From positions 15,492 through 79,491 of the forward strand of contig CAKUTL010000004.1 of assembly GCA_934692295.1 (NCBI GenBank): a DNA stretch of 64,000 nucleotides, in the 5' to 3' direction. The first letter of the stretch is position 1, and each line of letters starts with the position of its first letter. Below the pieces are notes generated by a model. The model saw nothing but the letters and a program-made list of their open reading frames with translations, did not search any database and was not told the origin of the DNA. Shown here piece by piece: positions 35,083 through 45,079 of this stretch. Made by a program: the position numbers and the translations under genes. The DNA is from an uncultured Candidatus Melainabacteria bacterium (GTDB taxonomy: Bacteria; Cyanobacteriota; Vampirovibrionia; Gastranaerophilales; Gastranaerophilaceae).

Positions 35083-38000
35083 ATGAATTCTGCATATTCT
35101 ATAACATTTAATAAAATCTGTGATAAAAAATTCTCAAAGACTCCAAGCATACGAGACATTATTAAATATATTGCAGGTTTAAACCATTATCTTATGGATA
35201 ATGATAGAGAGTTTTGTTATATTTTTGATACTATTGCACTTAATAATGGTTATACCATTAAAACACTACCTTCTTATTGGAGTATTGGGAGAGAAATATT
35301 TAGATATAAAAAAGAAAATAATTTATCTGCAAAAGAAAAGACAAATCAAATCTCACTATCAATAAAATTGCTTGATTTGAAAAAATATAATATAAAGATT
35401 GCTAATTCTTCTGGTAAAAAAATTTCTACCGCAAGAATTATTGATGCAATTTGGAACAATTATAATTATGCTTTTGAAAATGACAGGTTGCTTGTAAAAG
35501 TATTTGACTGTATTGCAATAAATAATGGGTATAAGTCTGAAGAATTGCCTAAGTATTGGAATATTATTAGAGCAGCATTTGATTATAAGAAAGACAAAGA
35601 ACTGATAAAACAAAATAAAACAGTTAATTATACAATTAATGAATCAAATAAGGGTATTCCGATTGATTATAGAGTTCTTGAAGTTAGCGTTGATAAACTT
35701 GATATTGAACAAAAACTCAAAAATAAATTAAAGAGTATAGGTTTAAAATCTATAAATGACATATTATCTGTTAATTCAGAATTTTACAAAGAAAATCATA
35801 TTAATGAGTTTAAAAAAGCTGAAATATATGCAACATTAACTAAATATAATATTAAATCGGATATAAAATATATTCCCTCTGTTTTTACACTTCCGGATAT
35901 TTATTTTAAAAAACTGGATAGAATTTTTGATGCTGAAATAATGCAAATTTTGGATAAATATCGTATTAGAAATGTTGGTTTATTGGCTAACAAATTTCCT
36001 GACATCCTTATCAACGATGAACAGCTCATGGAGAACCCAAAAGTATTTGAATACATAGATAAAATAACAAATATACTAAACAAATATGGAATTAGTGACT
36101 GTCCTATTAATTTATCAGCATTTCAAATAGAAGATTTGAATAAATTAACTACGGATGAATTATTAGAAATTAATTATGCAGATAAAATTATAGAATGTAT
36201 AAACCAAGCATTTTGTGGATTATCAATAAAAGAGCAAGATGTTTTATCGGCTCGTAATGGTTTGTATAACGAATTTAAAGCCAAATTTAAAAATATTCCT
36301 GATGAGATTTTATCGACTATAGATTCTATGTTTTCGGATGACAATATTGAATATAAACAAGCTCCTGAAAAGAAAAATCTATTTGTTGAAAATAAAAAAT
36401 ACACCCTAGATGAAATCGGTCAAGAATTTGGAGTTACAAGAGAAAGAATTAGACAAATAGAAGATAAAGCATTGAAAAATTTCAACAAAGGTTTTCAAGA
36501 CCTATTCCAGAAATACTATGAAGCTTTATCTCAATTATTTTCAGATAAGCGAAAATATTTAATAATTAAAGAATTCGACAAACTTTTAAAATATAAATCT
36601 CTAATAGATGTTATATGTAAAACATATGAAAATATACCTTTTTATATTGATTTTTCTATTGGATTAATCATTAAAGAAGGAATCCTTCTAGAAGATTTAT
36701 TAGATGATGATTCGGTAGCAACTGATTTAAAAGTTAAAATAGAAAAATTTGTTTATAAAGATTTTATCAAAATTAATAACCATAGAATCAAGAATACAAA
36801 AAATGATATTTTAATTTACTTTTTAAGAACTCATTGCAGAAAAGGCATAAAATTCAACGATTTTCAGAATTTATATATGGATTTTCTGATAAGCAATGGA
36901 TTGAACGATAGAGATGACTTACTTTATTTTGATAATACTCTGTACAACAAATTATCTGTAATGGATTGCCTATTATTATCTCCAGGAAAGTTTCTCAGAT
37001 ATTATGATGTAGAATTAGCTAAAGATTTAGTAAAAAAACTAGATTTATCAAGTTATAAGGATATTGAAATTTCAAGCCGTAAATTATATTTAGAAAATCT
37101 GGAATTAATGCAAGAATATGAAATAGAAAATGAATATGAATTGCATAATCTTTTAAAGAAACATTTGCACAATAATTACATAGATTTTTCTCGTATGCCA
37201 ATTATAAACTTCGGCACACCAAATCGAGATAAGCAAATGGAAGATTTATTATATCAATTATCCCCTATTAAAAGTCGTGATTTTGCTTTGGCATATGAAG
37301 ATAAATATGGTGTAGATACAAAAAACTTTATAGCAAACTATGCAAAATCAATAAACAAATATTTAATTAACGGATATTATGTTATTCACACTGAAAATTT
37401 AAATAATGAACATTTAGAGATTTTGAAAAATAAATTAACTGAGAACTTTTATTGGAAAGAAGATTTAGAAAATATTTATATATCCTTGTTTAAGGATGGG
37501 AATTTAAAAAATTTAAATGCACAAAATATAAAATTACTAAATTATACAATGGCAAGTAGTTGTATATATTCTGATAAATTTAATTCTTTAGCTGATTGTG
37601 TTGAACAAATTATATTAAGCGGTAATACCTTTAATTTGAATATTCAAAACAAATTTAGGAGCTTGGCTGCTTTTTATCAAGTATTCTCAAAACTTAGAAA
37701 TAATATGGATATTATAGAATTCGACAATGGTAATTATATTAATTTTAAAAAATTAGAATCTGTTGGACTTAATAAAAATGATTTATACGAATATCAAAAT
37801 AAAGTTATTAATTATATTGGAGATAAATATTTTACAGTTATTTCACTTAAGAATGACGGTTTAAAATATGATAAATTAGATAAATTAGGATTTGATGAAT
37901 ATTTTTATTCTTCAATTCTTATCAACAACCCCTCAATTCAATATAGAAAAATTCAAAATACATATTTGATGAAAAAGGAAGAAGAACAGTTTGAACTAAG

Positions 38001-38196
38001 TGATTTTCTAATATACATAATGGGAAAACTTAGAAAAATTGATATTTATGATTTATGTGATTATATAAAAACACAATATGGTCTTGATATAAATCGATAC
38101 AAAATAGTAGCAATCACCAAAGAATGTAGTTTGTATTACAATCAAATTACAGAAAAAGTATACATAGATTATGATGAATTTTATAATGAAATATAA
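35083..38196 (+). CDS. Giant unknown protein with sigma-region-4-like helix-turn-helix
   Basis: 1037 residues, no recognised overall family. Residues about 438-462 read YTLDEIGQEFGVTRERIRQI followed by EDKAL, the canonical sigma-70 region 4.2 helix-turn-helix including the RERIRQIE box; nothing resembles sigma regions 2 or 3. Around residues 206-245, LKNKLKSIGLKSINDIL looks like an RNA-polymerase-alpha-CTD/helix-hairpin-helix unit, and similar short helical units recur. Much of the rest is Asn/Lys/Ile-rich helix. ACAAGGAGC precedes the ATG. It is the first gene of a tight three-gene run with a ParB-like protein and a PLD-SNF2 helicase. A DNA-recognition or regulatory role is inferred. Confidence 0.6.
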   Translation: MNSAYSITFNKICDKKFSKTPSIRDIIKYIAGLNHYLMDNDREFCYIFDTIALNNGYTIKTLPSYWSIGREIFRYKKENNLSAKEKTNQISLSIKLLDLKKYNIKIANSSGKKISTARIIDAIWNNYNYAFENDRLLVKVFDCIAINNGYKSEELPKYWNIIRAAFDYKKDKELIKQNKTVNYTINESNKGIPIDYRVLEVSVDKLDIEQKLKNKLKSIGLKSINDILSVNSEFYKENHINEFKKAEIYATLTKYNIKSDIKYIPSVFTLPDIYFKKLDRIFDAEIMQILDKYRIRNVGLLANKFPDILINDEQLMENPKVFEYIDKITNILNKYGISDCPINLSAFQIEDLNKLTTDELLEINYADKIIECINQAFCGLSIKEQDVLSARNGLYNEFKAKFKNIPDEILSTIDSMFSDDNIEYKQAPEKKNLFVENKKYTLDEIGQEFGVTRERIRQIEDKALKNFNKGFQDLFQKYYEALSQLFSDKRKYLIIKEFDKLLKYKSLIDVICKTYENIPFYIDFSIGLIIKEGILLEDLLDDDSVATDLKVKIEKFVYKDFIKINNHRIKNTKNDILIYFLRTHCRKGIKFNDFQNLYMDFLISNGLNDRDDLLYFDNTLYNKLSVMDCLLLSPGKFLRYYDVELAKDLVKKLDLSSYKDIEISSRKLYLENLELMQEYEIENEYELHNLLKKHLHNNYIDFSRMPIINFGTPNRDKQMEDLLYQLSPIKSRDFALAYEDKYGVDTKNFIANYAKSINKYLINGYYVIHTENLNNEHLEILKNKLTENFYWKEDLENIYISLFKDGNLKNLNAQNIKLLNYTMASSCIYSDKFNSLADCVEQIILSGNTFNLNIQNKFRSLAAFYQVFSKLRNNMDIIEFDNGNYINFKKLESVGLNKNDLYEYQNKVINYIGDKYFTVISLKNDGLKYDKLDKLGFDEYFYSSILINNPSIQYRKIQNTYLMKKEEEQFELSDFLIYIMGKLRKIDIYDLCDYIKTQYGLDINRYKIVAITKECSLYYNQITEKVYIDYDEFYNEI

Positions 38197-38211
38197 TATC
38201 GGAGGTATTAA

Positions 38212-39447
38212 ATGATTATTAACGACTTACTAAAAGAAGGTGTTGAAAAGAATTATGTTATCAAAACAGATCAGCGTAAAAAATTAACAATTGAAGGACA
38301 GCCAATAGTTTATGATGTATATAAAATTGACTTAAATGCTTTGTACTACAACGATAAAAACGATAGAATCGCAACCTGGATTAGTAAATATAAAGCAGAA
38401 CATAACAATGAAGAATTTAATACCAATGACAGAGAAAATTACAACAACATAATTCAAGAATTTATAGTTGATAGTAATCAGGGTGCAATTGATAGAACCC
38501 AATCCAATATTGACTTAATTGGACAGCAAGAACCGGGTGTTGTTTTAAACGACGGTAGAATTATTGATGGTAATAGACGCTATACCTGTTTAAGACGACT
38601 TAAAGAACACAATGCAATGGCTAACGGATATTTTGAAGCAATAATATTAAATTATGATTTAAAACATAATGAAAAACAGATAAAAATGCTTGAGTTATCT
38701 ATTCAGTTAGGAGAAGATATAAAAGTAGATTATAACCCAATTGATAGACTTGTTGGTATTTATAACGATTTAATTGACAAAAAACTTTTAACCGTAAAAG
38801 AATATGCAGATGCAACAAATGAAAAAACTTCTGAAATTGAAAAGAAGATAGAATTAGCAAATTTAATGGTTGATTACTTGGATTATATCAATGCTCCTTT
38901 GCAGTTCTATATTGCTCGTGAAAACGATATTGAAGGTCCTTTACATGAAATATTAAGAGCTTTACATAAATGTAAAACCGAAGAAGATGTGGACAATGTA
39001 AAGCAAATATTATTTCATGAATTGTTAATGCGACCAGAAGGCGATATGACAAGATATATAAGGAAAACAGCTGATAATCTTGTATCTTCAAAACATGCTG
39101 AAACATTTATAGAAGAAACTTTTGAATGTATTGAAGAAACTCAAAAAGAGTTGCTTGCCCCTGAAAACCAAAATTTAGATAAAAAAGAATTAATCAACAA
39201 GGTTCGAAACAACAGTAATGTTAAAGAAAAAATGCAAAAAAGCAGAACAAAAATAATTGAGAAAAATGATAGAGAAAAAATTATAAATGAACCGGTTGAA
39301 CTTTTAAATAAAAGTATTGATATTGTTGAGCATATAGATACAAATATCTTCAAAAAATTATCTGATGACCAATTAGACGATGTTAAACAATCTTTATCAA
39401 GATTGGAAAATATTATTAATAACATAAGAGTATCATTAGAGGACTAA
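38212..39447 (+). CDS. ParB/Srx-fold domain protein
   Basis: 411 residues. The ParB-like N-terminal fold is marked by VVLNDGRIIDGNRRYTCL (residues 109-126), matching the G-x-I-x-D-G-x-x-R nucleotide-binding block of ParB/sulfiredoxin-fold proteins, followed by helices that would form the middle domain. The C-terminal half is long acidic helix. GGAGG lies 6 nt before the ATG. It is 15 bp after the giant gene and 1 bp before the helicase gene. ParB-fold proteins in such contexts act as CTPase clamps or nucleases on DNA; which applies here is unknown. Confidence 0.65.
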   Translation: MIINDLLKEGVEKNYVIKTDQRKKLTIEGQPIVYDVYKIDLNALYYNDKNDRIATWISKYKAEHNNEEFNTNDRENYNNIIQEFIVDSNQGAIDRTQSNIDLIGQQEPGVVLNDGRIIDGNRRYTCLRRLKEHNAMANGYFEAIILNYDLKHNEKQIKMLELSIQLGEDIKVDYNPIDRLVGIYNDLIDKKLLTVKEYADATNEKTSEIEKKIELANLMVDYLDYINAPLQFYIARENDIEGPLHEILRALHKCKTEEDVDNVKQILFHELLMRPEGDMTRYIRKTADNLVSSKHAETFIEETFECIEETQKELLAPENQNLDKKELINKVRNNSNVKEKMQKSRTKIIEKNDREKIINEPVELLNKSIDIVEHIDTNIFKKLSDDQLDDVKQSLSRLENIINNIRVSLED

Positions 39448-39448
39448 T

Positions 39449-41998
39449 ATGTTTAAACAAATTCCTCTAAAACCTGTATATTATGCCAGAGAAAACAATA
39501 TACTAAAAGAGTTTTATATCCCGGTAATGAAAGATTCAATAGTATATGATAGAGCTAGTGCGTATTTTTCAGCAAAAGCATTATGTGATTGTGCTGAAGG
39601 AATTGAATATGTTGCACTCAATAAAGGACAAATTCGTATTATTTTATCTGAAGATATAGAGGAAGAAGACTTTAAGAAAATTAAACTTGGATATGACTTA
39701 AAAGCTAAATTAAACCAAGGATTGATTTCGAAACTTGAACTTATTGAAAAAACAGGGGATAACATTAGAATATATTCAAATCTTGCATATTTAATAGCGG
39801 AAGGTCTTGTTGATATTAAAATAGCATTTATGCGAAAAGGGACTTTTCATTATAAATTTGGAGTATATGTAGATGCAGATGAGAATGAAATAACTTCATG
39901 CGGTTCTGATAATTTAACAGAAGCTGCTATACACCAAAATGGAGAATCTTTTGGTATTACTTGTAGTTGGCTATGTTCAGAATTTGATTATGGAAAAATT
40001 ACGAATAACAAAGAAAAATTTGAAAATTTGTGGAACAACAAAGATGCAGAAGCAATCGTGTCAAAGGTAGATGATGTTGTTTTAAAAGAAATTATTAAAT
40101 ATAACAAAGGTAAATTAATTATGGATAACGCTTTTCTAAAAGAAAATTGTTTTATATTAGATTATGAAAATGAAAGATTAATTGGCATAAATAAACTTGA
40201 AAAGAGTTTTGATTTCAATATATTTTGCAAGATTTATTTAAGAAGATTTATTGATAGCAACACGGGGGGAAAAGTTGTTTTTAAAGAAAATCTTACATAT
40301 GTTGACTATGAAAAAATTATTGCATTATTTAAAAATAAACTTCCTAATGTTTCTTTATTCACAACGGCTACTCTAGATGAATACATTACCAGTAAACAAA
40401 TGTACTTGAATGATAGAAAAAACTTAGGAATTCAAATAAAATTAAAAGATGATTTATGTAAAAATGAATTAGAAAAATACAAATTAATTCTATCCAAAAC
40501 AATGGCTCGACAATTAAGAGAACAACAACTATGGGATTCATTTTACATGTGTAAAATGAAAAAGTGCAGTAATTTTTCTGTCCCTGGCTCTGGGAAAACA
40601 TCTTCTGTGCTTGGTGTTTTCGCATATCTACAAGATTGTGGAAATGTAGATAGAATTGTTGTTATTTGCCCAAAGAATGCTTTTGAATCTTGGGAAAATG
40701 AGTTTAATATATGCTTTAAAGATAAACAAGAATTAAAATGTTTTGATGTTCAAAGTAGTATTTCTTCTCAACAAAAGCATTATATTTTGAATTATGATTA
40801 TAAACAATACAATCTGTTTCTTTTTAACTATGAATCTCTTAATGCTTATAAACAAGAAATTAAAAGACTTGTTAAGAACAGAACATTGCTTGTGTTTGAT
40901 GAAGTTCATAAAGCAAAAGGGATAAATGGAGAACGTGCCACAAACTCAATAGAGATTGCAAAAGATGCTAATTATGCAATAACTATGACAGGGACGCCGA
41001 TTCCTAATTCATATTTAGATATTTATAACAATTTGCACATTCTATATCCAAATGAATATGACAGTTTCTTTGGTTTTAAGGAACAGCTTTTAAAAAATCC
41101 AAATGAATCCGAAAGGAATCTGATAAATGATAGAATTAAACCGTTTTATTGCAGAACTTCAAAGGAACAGTTATGCGTACCTCCGGCAAATCAAGATATA
41201 TTCTACTTAGAAGATGCAACTAATGAAGGAAATAGAGCTGCAGAAATATTATATTCTAAGTATCAAAGAAATAAATTTGCATTAATAATAAGACTTCTTC
41301 AACTTGAATCATGTCCAGAATTATTATTGGAAAAATTAGATTTTAGTGAATTTAAAGATATTTTAGATATTTCAATTGACCCTGATGAATTAGATTATTC
41401 TGATGCATCAAGCGAACTTAAAGATATTGTCAAAAACATTGGAACAACAGTAAAAACGAAAAAATGTATTCAATTAGTTCAAAGTCTTTATCAATCGAAT
41501 AAACCTGTCATTATTTGGACTTTGTTCAGAAGGTCAATTTCAAATTTAAGAAATTTGCTTGATGAAATAGGTATTCCATCAGAAGAAATTACAGGTGGAA
41601 CATCTATGGAAGATAGAAAAACAATATTAGATAAATTTTTAAATAACGAAATTAAAGTATTGATTACGAATCCTCAGACTCTGGCTGAATCTGTATCGCT
41701 ACACTCTATTTGCCATGATGCTATTTATTATGAATACAGTTACAATTTAGTTCATTTATTACAATCCAAAGATAGAATTCACCGTTTAGGGCTGCAAAAA
41801 AATCAATATACACAATATTATTATTTGCAGACATTGTTTAAAATTGATGATATTGATTATTCTCTCGATGAAATGATATATGACCGCTTAAAATTAAAAG
41901 AACACATCATGTTAGAAGCTGTGGATGATGGAAAACTTGAAAGAGTATTTACAGAACAAGAAGATATAGATGCAATATTCCAAAAATTAAATATCTAA
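39449..41998 (+). CDS. PLD-domain SNF2-type helicase/translocase
   Basis: 849 residues. The N-terminal phospholipase-D-like nuclease domain has HYKFGVYVD (His134, Lys136) and GSDNLTEAA, the H-x-K...G-S-x-N-x-T signature. A superfamily 2 helicase of SNF2 type follows: motif I PGSGKT (residues 379-384), motif II DEVH (484-487), motif III MTGTPIPNS, motif V NPQTLAES and motif VI DRIHRLG (775-781). PLD-SNF2 fusions occur in defence islands and could translocate and cut DNA. It is translationally coupled to the ParB-like gene, and its 3' end overlaps the convergent Sau3AI-type endonuclease gene by 12 bp. Confidence 0.8.
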   Translation: MFKQIPLKPVYYARENNILKEFYIPVMKDSIVYDRASAYFSAKALCDCAEGIEYVALNKGQIRIILSEDIEEEDFKKIKLGYDLKAKLNQGLISKLELIEKTGDNIRIYSNLAYLIAEGLVDIKIAFMRKGTFHYKFGVYVDADENEITSCGSDNLTEAAIHQNGESFGITCSWLCSEFDYGKITNNKEKFENLWNNKDAEAIVSKVDDVVLKEIIKYNKGKLIMDNAFLKENCFILDYENERLIGINKLEKSFDFNIFCKIYLRRFIDSNTGGKVVFKENLTYVDYEKIIALFKNKLPNVSLFTTATLDEYITSKQMYLNDRKNLGIQIKLKDDLCKNELEKYKLILSKTMARQLREQQLWDSFYMCKMKKCSNFSVPGSGKTSSVLGVFAYLQDCGNVDRIVVICPKNAFESWENEFNICFKDKQELKCFDVQSSISSQQKHYILNYDYKQYNLFLFNYESLNAYKQEIKRLVKNRTLLVFDEVHKAKGINGERATNSIEIAKDANYAITMTGTPIPNSYLDIYNNLHILYPNEYDSFFGFKEQLLKNPNESERNLINDRIKPFYCRTSKEQLCVPPANQDIFYLEDATNEGNRAAEILYSKYQRNKFALIIRLLQLESCPELLLEKLDFSEFKDILDISIDPDELDYSDASSELKDIVKNIGTTVKTKKCIQLVQSLYQSNKPVIIWTLFRRSISNLRNLLDEIGIPSEEITGGTSMEDRKTILDKFLNNEIKVLITNPQTLAESVSLHSICHDAIYYEYSYNLVHLLQSKDRIHRLGLQKNQYTQYYYLQTLFKIDDIDYSLDEMIYDRLKLKEHIMLEAVDDGKLERVFTEQEDIDAIFQKLNI

Positions 41999-43351
41999 AA
42001 CTTGTTCTAACACATATTTATTATTTAGCCAAAAACATTGTTTTGTTAATTTTCTTCCGTCAGGCAGTTCGTAAGTATCAGCTTTATTTTGTCCGTGTGG
42101 TCTTATGTGGCTTACTTTGTTAAATGATTGTCCTGGTAAGTTATTAAAATCACGTCCATTTTTATTTGTAATAACAACGCCTTCTTTTATAACCTTAACT
42201 GTTTCTTCCCAAACTTTATGAACTTCTTCAATGTCTTTTACAGGCATGTTCCAGAATTTAATGTTGTCTAAGTATAATTCGTTATTTTTATCAAACTTAA
42301 ATATTATAAACATAAATTTTGTAGAAGAAAATAAATTGTACATAAATGAGTCTTCCCAATTTTCATTTATTATTTCTGTAAATTTAAAAGTTGGAAAGGA
42401 CATACTTTCTTTTATTTTTTTATCACCATATTCAATACGAATAGTTTTAGGAATAATATTTGCTTTTTTAAATTCCTTTGTTGACGCAATACTTCCTTTT
42501 ATACCAAGAATCGCTGCAATAATTCTTTCATTGATATTTTTCGCAGACGAATTCAAAGAGAACTCTTTAATAAGTTCTTTTTGAGATTTACCCAAGAATG
42601 GTTTAATTTTGTTTATAATATAGTTTTCAAAACCTTGTTTTTCAAGTTGAGCATTATCCTCAACAATGGCTTCATTTTTATCGTGTTTTAAAACATAATT
42701 GTTTAATATATAGGTCATATATGACTGTTTCAGCGAATATGCTCGTTGATTTGCAAGGATATTACTGAAAGGTTGTTTCCTTAAGTCTTTATCTCCACCA
42801 GCACCTTTACGACAGGCCCCTAAATATAAAGTGTCACCTTCCGATAACTCATGAGCTTTCCCTTCTTTTATTTTTTGAATTATCTTTTCCCAATCTTGTT
42901 TGATAATTATTAAGTCCTCTTCGGGATATTCAAACAGAATGGCAGACATTATTTTAAAGTTATCTTTACTTAAACCTTTAATATATTCATAATGCATCAA
43001 CAATATAGATTTATTTTTTAACCAAAAATGACTTGTTTCGAAAGTCGTTTTGTATTCTTCCATATAATTAATTATGTTTAAAACAAGTCTTTCTTTTGCA
43101 ACTGCTTTTTTGGTTTTTGTATATAAAAAAGGTGTAACTTTTAATTCAACTCCAATTTCATTAAAGTCTGGTTCTGGTAACGAATTTGCCGGTCTTCCAA
43201 ACCAACATTCTTGTATCATGTTTCCAATACCACCTTTATTTTTTGAATTTGAAAATACAGGATTTTTTTGAATCTCATTAAAAGGAATTCCAATACACTC
43301 TTTTGCTTTATTTAGTAATTCTTCTTTTGAATTGTAATATTTTGTTTCCAT
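41987..43351 (-). CDS. Sau3AI/MutH-family type II restriction endonuclease
   Basis: 454 residues. The N-terminal MutH-like catalytic domain has NKGGIGNMIQECWFG and PDFNEIGVELKVTPF, with Asp62, Glu69 and Lys71 forming the D...ExK centre. A second, degenerate MutH-like half follows, as in Sau3AI, which uses it for allosteric DNA binding. The family cuts GATC, so that specificity is expected but not shown. It is divergent from the m5C methyltransferase with a 51-bp gap, the classic layout of an RM pair. Confidence 0.85.
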   Translation of the reverse strand: METKYYNSKEELLNKAKECIGIPFNEIQKNPVFSNSKNKGGIGNMIQECWFGRPANSLPEPDFNEIGVELKVTPFLYTKTKKAVAKERLVLNIINYMEEYKTTFETSHFWLKNKSILLMHYEYIKGLSKDNFKIMSAILFEYPEEDLIIIKQDWEKIIQKIKEGKAHELSEGDTLYLGACRKGAGGDKDLRKQPFSNILANQRAYSLKQSYMTYILNNYVLKHDKNEAIVEDNAQLEKQGFENYIINKIKPFLGKSQKELIKEFSLNSSAKNINERIIAAILGIKGSIASTKEFKKANIIPKTIRIEYGDKKIKESMSFPTFKFTEIINENWEDSFMYNLFSSTKFMFIIFKFDKNNELYLDNIKFWNMPVKDIEEVHKVWEETVKVIKEGVVITNKNGRDFNNLPGQSFNKVSHIRPHGQNKADTYELPDGRKLTKQCFWLNNKYVLEQVLDI

Positions 43352-43402
43352 TTGGATTTCCTTTCTAACTTTATGGTATCATAATCACAGAAATGGTGAA
43401 AC

Positions 43403-44665
43403 ATGACTTTGAAAGAAAAAAAATCAAAAATTCGAGTAGTAGAATTATTTGCAGGAGTTGGCGGTTTTAGGATTGGTCTAGAAAATGCATCAAAATCAAC
43501 ATTTGATACAATCTGGGCTAACCAATGGGAACCTGGCAGATTATCACAACATGCGTTTGACTGTTATGTTAAAAATTTTGGTAAAAATCATAATTGTGTA
43601 AATGAAGATATTGCAAACGTTAAAGACCAAATTCCGGCACATGACTTGTTAGTTGGGGGCTTTCCTTGCCAAGATTATTCTGTTGCCAGAACTGGGGCAA
43701 AAGGTATTGAAGGGAAAAAAGGGGCTCTTTGGTGGCATATTGCTGACATTGTTGATACAAAACGACCAAAATATATTTTACTAGAAAATGTTGATCGACT
43801 TTTAAAATCACCTGCAAAACAAAGAGGGCGAGATTTTGGAATTATTCTTCGAACTCTTACTGACTGTGGTTATACTATAGAATGGAGAGTTATAAATGCA
43901 GCTGAATATGGTTGTGCTCAAAGAAGACGTCGTACGTTTATTTTCGCATTTCTAAATAATGCTAATAATTCTCGATATAAGAAAATATTAAATACAAATA
44001 AACTTAATATACTTACGCAAACTGGATTTTTTGCTTCTGCTTTTCCTGTAGAAACTAATAACATTTCAGAAAATCAAGTTGAAATTTGTAGTCTATCAAA
44101 AGACAGATTTAAATCAATTTATGATATTTCTGATAAATTTACTATGAATTTTGGTAATTCTGGTGTTTGTATAGATGGCAGATGTTATACTATGGATACA
44201 GTTCCATTATATGAGGAACCTAAAACGTTAAATGATATTTGTGAAAAAGATAATGTTGATGATAGATTTTTCTTAAATGGAAATCTTGATAAATGGATAT
44301 ATTTAAAGGGTGCAAAACGAGAAGAACGAAAACGTCCTAATGGTGAAATTTATTATTATACAGAGGGTAAAATGGCATTCCCTGATAATATGAATTTGCC
44401 AGGTAGAACAATGTTGACAAGTGAATCATCACTAAATCGTAGCACTCATGTTGTTGTCGATTACAAAACTCAAAAATTAAGACTACTTACACCATTAGAA
44501 TGTGAACGTCTAAATAATTTTCCTGACAATTGGACAAATACTGGAATGCCAGAAAAATTTAGATATTTTGTAATGGGAAACGCTCTAGTTGTAAAATTAA
44601 TCGAACGTATGGGAAAAGAAATTTTAAATATTAATCAAGATTCTAATAATAAAAACTTAACCTGA
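43403..44665 (+). CDS. C5-cytosine DNA methyltransferase (partner of the Sau3AI-type enzyme)
   Basis: 420 residues with the ordered m5C motifs: I (VVELFAGVGGFRIGLENA), IV (GGFPCQDYSV, catalytic Cys89), VI (ILLENVDRLL), VIII (AQRRRRTFIF), and IX/X near the end (PLECERLNNFPDNW, VMGNALVVKLI). The length and the partner suggest M.Sau3AI-like methylation of the internal C of GATC. It protects the host from the adjacent nuclease. Confidence 0.88.
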   Translation: MTLKEKKSKIRVVELFAGVGGFRIGLENASKSTFDTIWANQWEPGRLSQHAFDCYVKNFGKNHNCVNEDIANVKDQIPAHDLLVGGFPCQDYSVARTGAKGIEGKKGALWWHIADIVDTKRPKYILLENVDRLLKSPAKQRGRDFGIILRTLTDCGYTIEWRVINAAEYGCAQRRRRTFIFAFLNNANNSRYKKILNTNKLNILTQTGFFASAFPVETNNISENQVEICSLSKDRFKSIYDISDKFTMNFGNSGVCIDGRCYTMDTVPLYEEPKTLNDICEKDNVDDRFFLNGNLDKWIYLKGAKREERKRPNGEIYYYTEGKMAFPDNMNLPGRTMLTSESSLNRSTHVVVDYKTQKLRLLTPLECERLNNFPDNWTNTGMPEKFRYFVMGNALVVKLIERMGKEILNINQDSNNKNLT

Positions 44666-44793
44666 AGCTGTATAGATACTAAAGTATTAGTTGAAACGAT
44701 TTAATAATAAGAATTTAAAATAGTACTTTGCTCCTGACTAAGTTTTTCTCAAAATACCTTGGAAGTTTTTCTCAAACTTGTTGGAAATTTACA
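44666..44793. other. Short gene-free stretch with a 22-23 bp tandem repeat
   Basis: GTTTTTCTCAAA...TTGGAA occurs twice in a row (44742-44764 and 44765-44786), directly before junction repeat copy 2. No gene is visible. Confidence 0.6.
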
Positions 44794-44988
44794 CTTGTAA
44801 AACTTGCTAAAAAAGAGATTGCGGAAGTTGGTTTCGCTGAATTAAAGTCTGCAATAATTTCTTCAAAGGATAAATGTATCGAAAGCATTAAAAAAGAGCC
44901 CTTAGGCTCTGATTTTAATTGTTCTAGTTGTTTTAAATGGTGGAACTTTACATACGGCTTAACACTCCAAACTCGCCAAATCGCTTAA
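44794..44988 (+). pseudogene. 3'-end remnant of a large serine recombinase gene (repeat copy 2)
   Basis: The reading frame LVKLAKKEIAEVGFAELKSA... continues through DFNCSSCFKWW, identical in frame to the end of the intact recombinase, but after the core reads NFTYGLTLQTRQIA and stops at 44986-44988. Everything upstream of this recombinase end is missing. A TTG-initiated reading from 44728 exists but has no ribosome-binding site. Confidence 0.8.
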
Positions 44989-45056
44989 TTGACTATGTTT
45001 CAGGCATGTTGAAATTACGCATTTTTTAAAATCTACGAACAAAAATTTGCTTGAGA
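44794..45056 (+). repeat. Junction repeat copy 2 (boundary between elements A and B)
   Basis: It is identical to copy 3 from the hairpin AGAGCC-CTTA-GGCTCT through the core AATGGTGGA (44936-44944), and homologous to copy 1 for about 110 bp beyond the core. It therefore looks like an attP-type junction: recombinase end, core, then element left end. Confidence 0.8.
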
Positions 45057-45079
45057 AAAAAACTGTAGATATTGATATT

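Larger units (their letters stand above)
27681..44944 (+). mobile_element. Element A: integrative element bounded by core repeats, recombinase lost
   Basis: About 17.3 kb between core copies 1 and 2. Cargo: a HExxH repeat protein, a Mu-like transposition module, a three-gene unknown cassette (sigma-r4-like, ParB-like, PLD-SNF2) and a Sau3AI-type restriction-modification pair. Its own recombinase survives only as a 3' remnant at its right end, so it would need element B's enzymes in trans to move. The boundaries are inferred from the repeated core and flanks. Confidence 0.6.

Noticed and set aside
35083..43351. DISARM or BREX system
   Set aside because: PLD and SNF2 domains occur, but drmA, drmB (DUF1998), pglX, pglZ and brxC-type genes are all missing.
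44728..44988. Independent 86-residue gene starting at TTG 44728
   Set aside because: No ribosome-binding site, and nearly all of it is the recombinase 3' remnant of the junction repeat.
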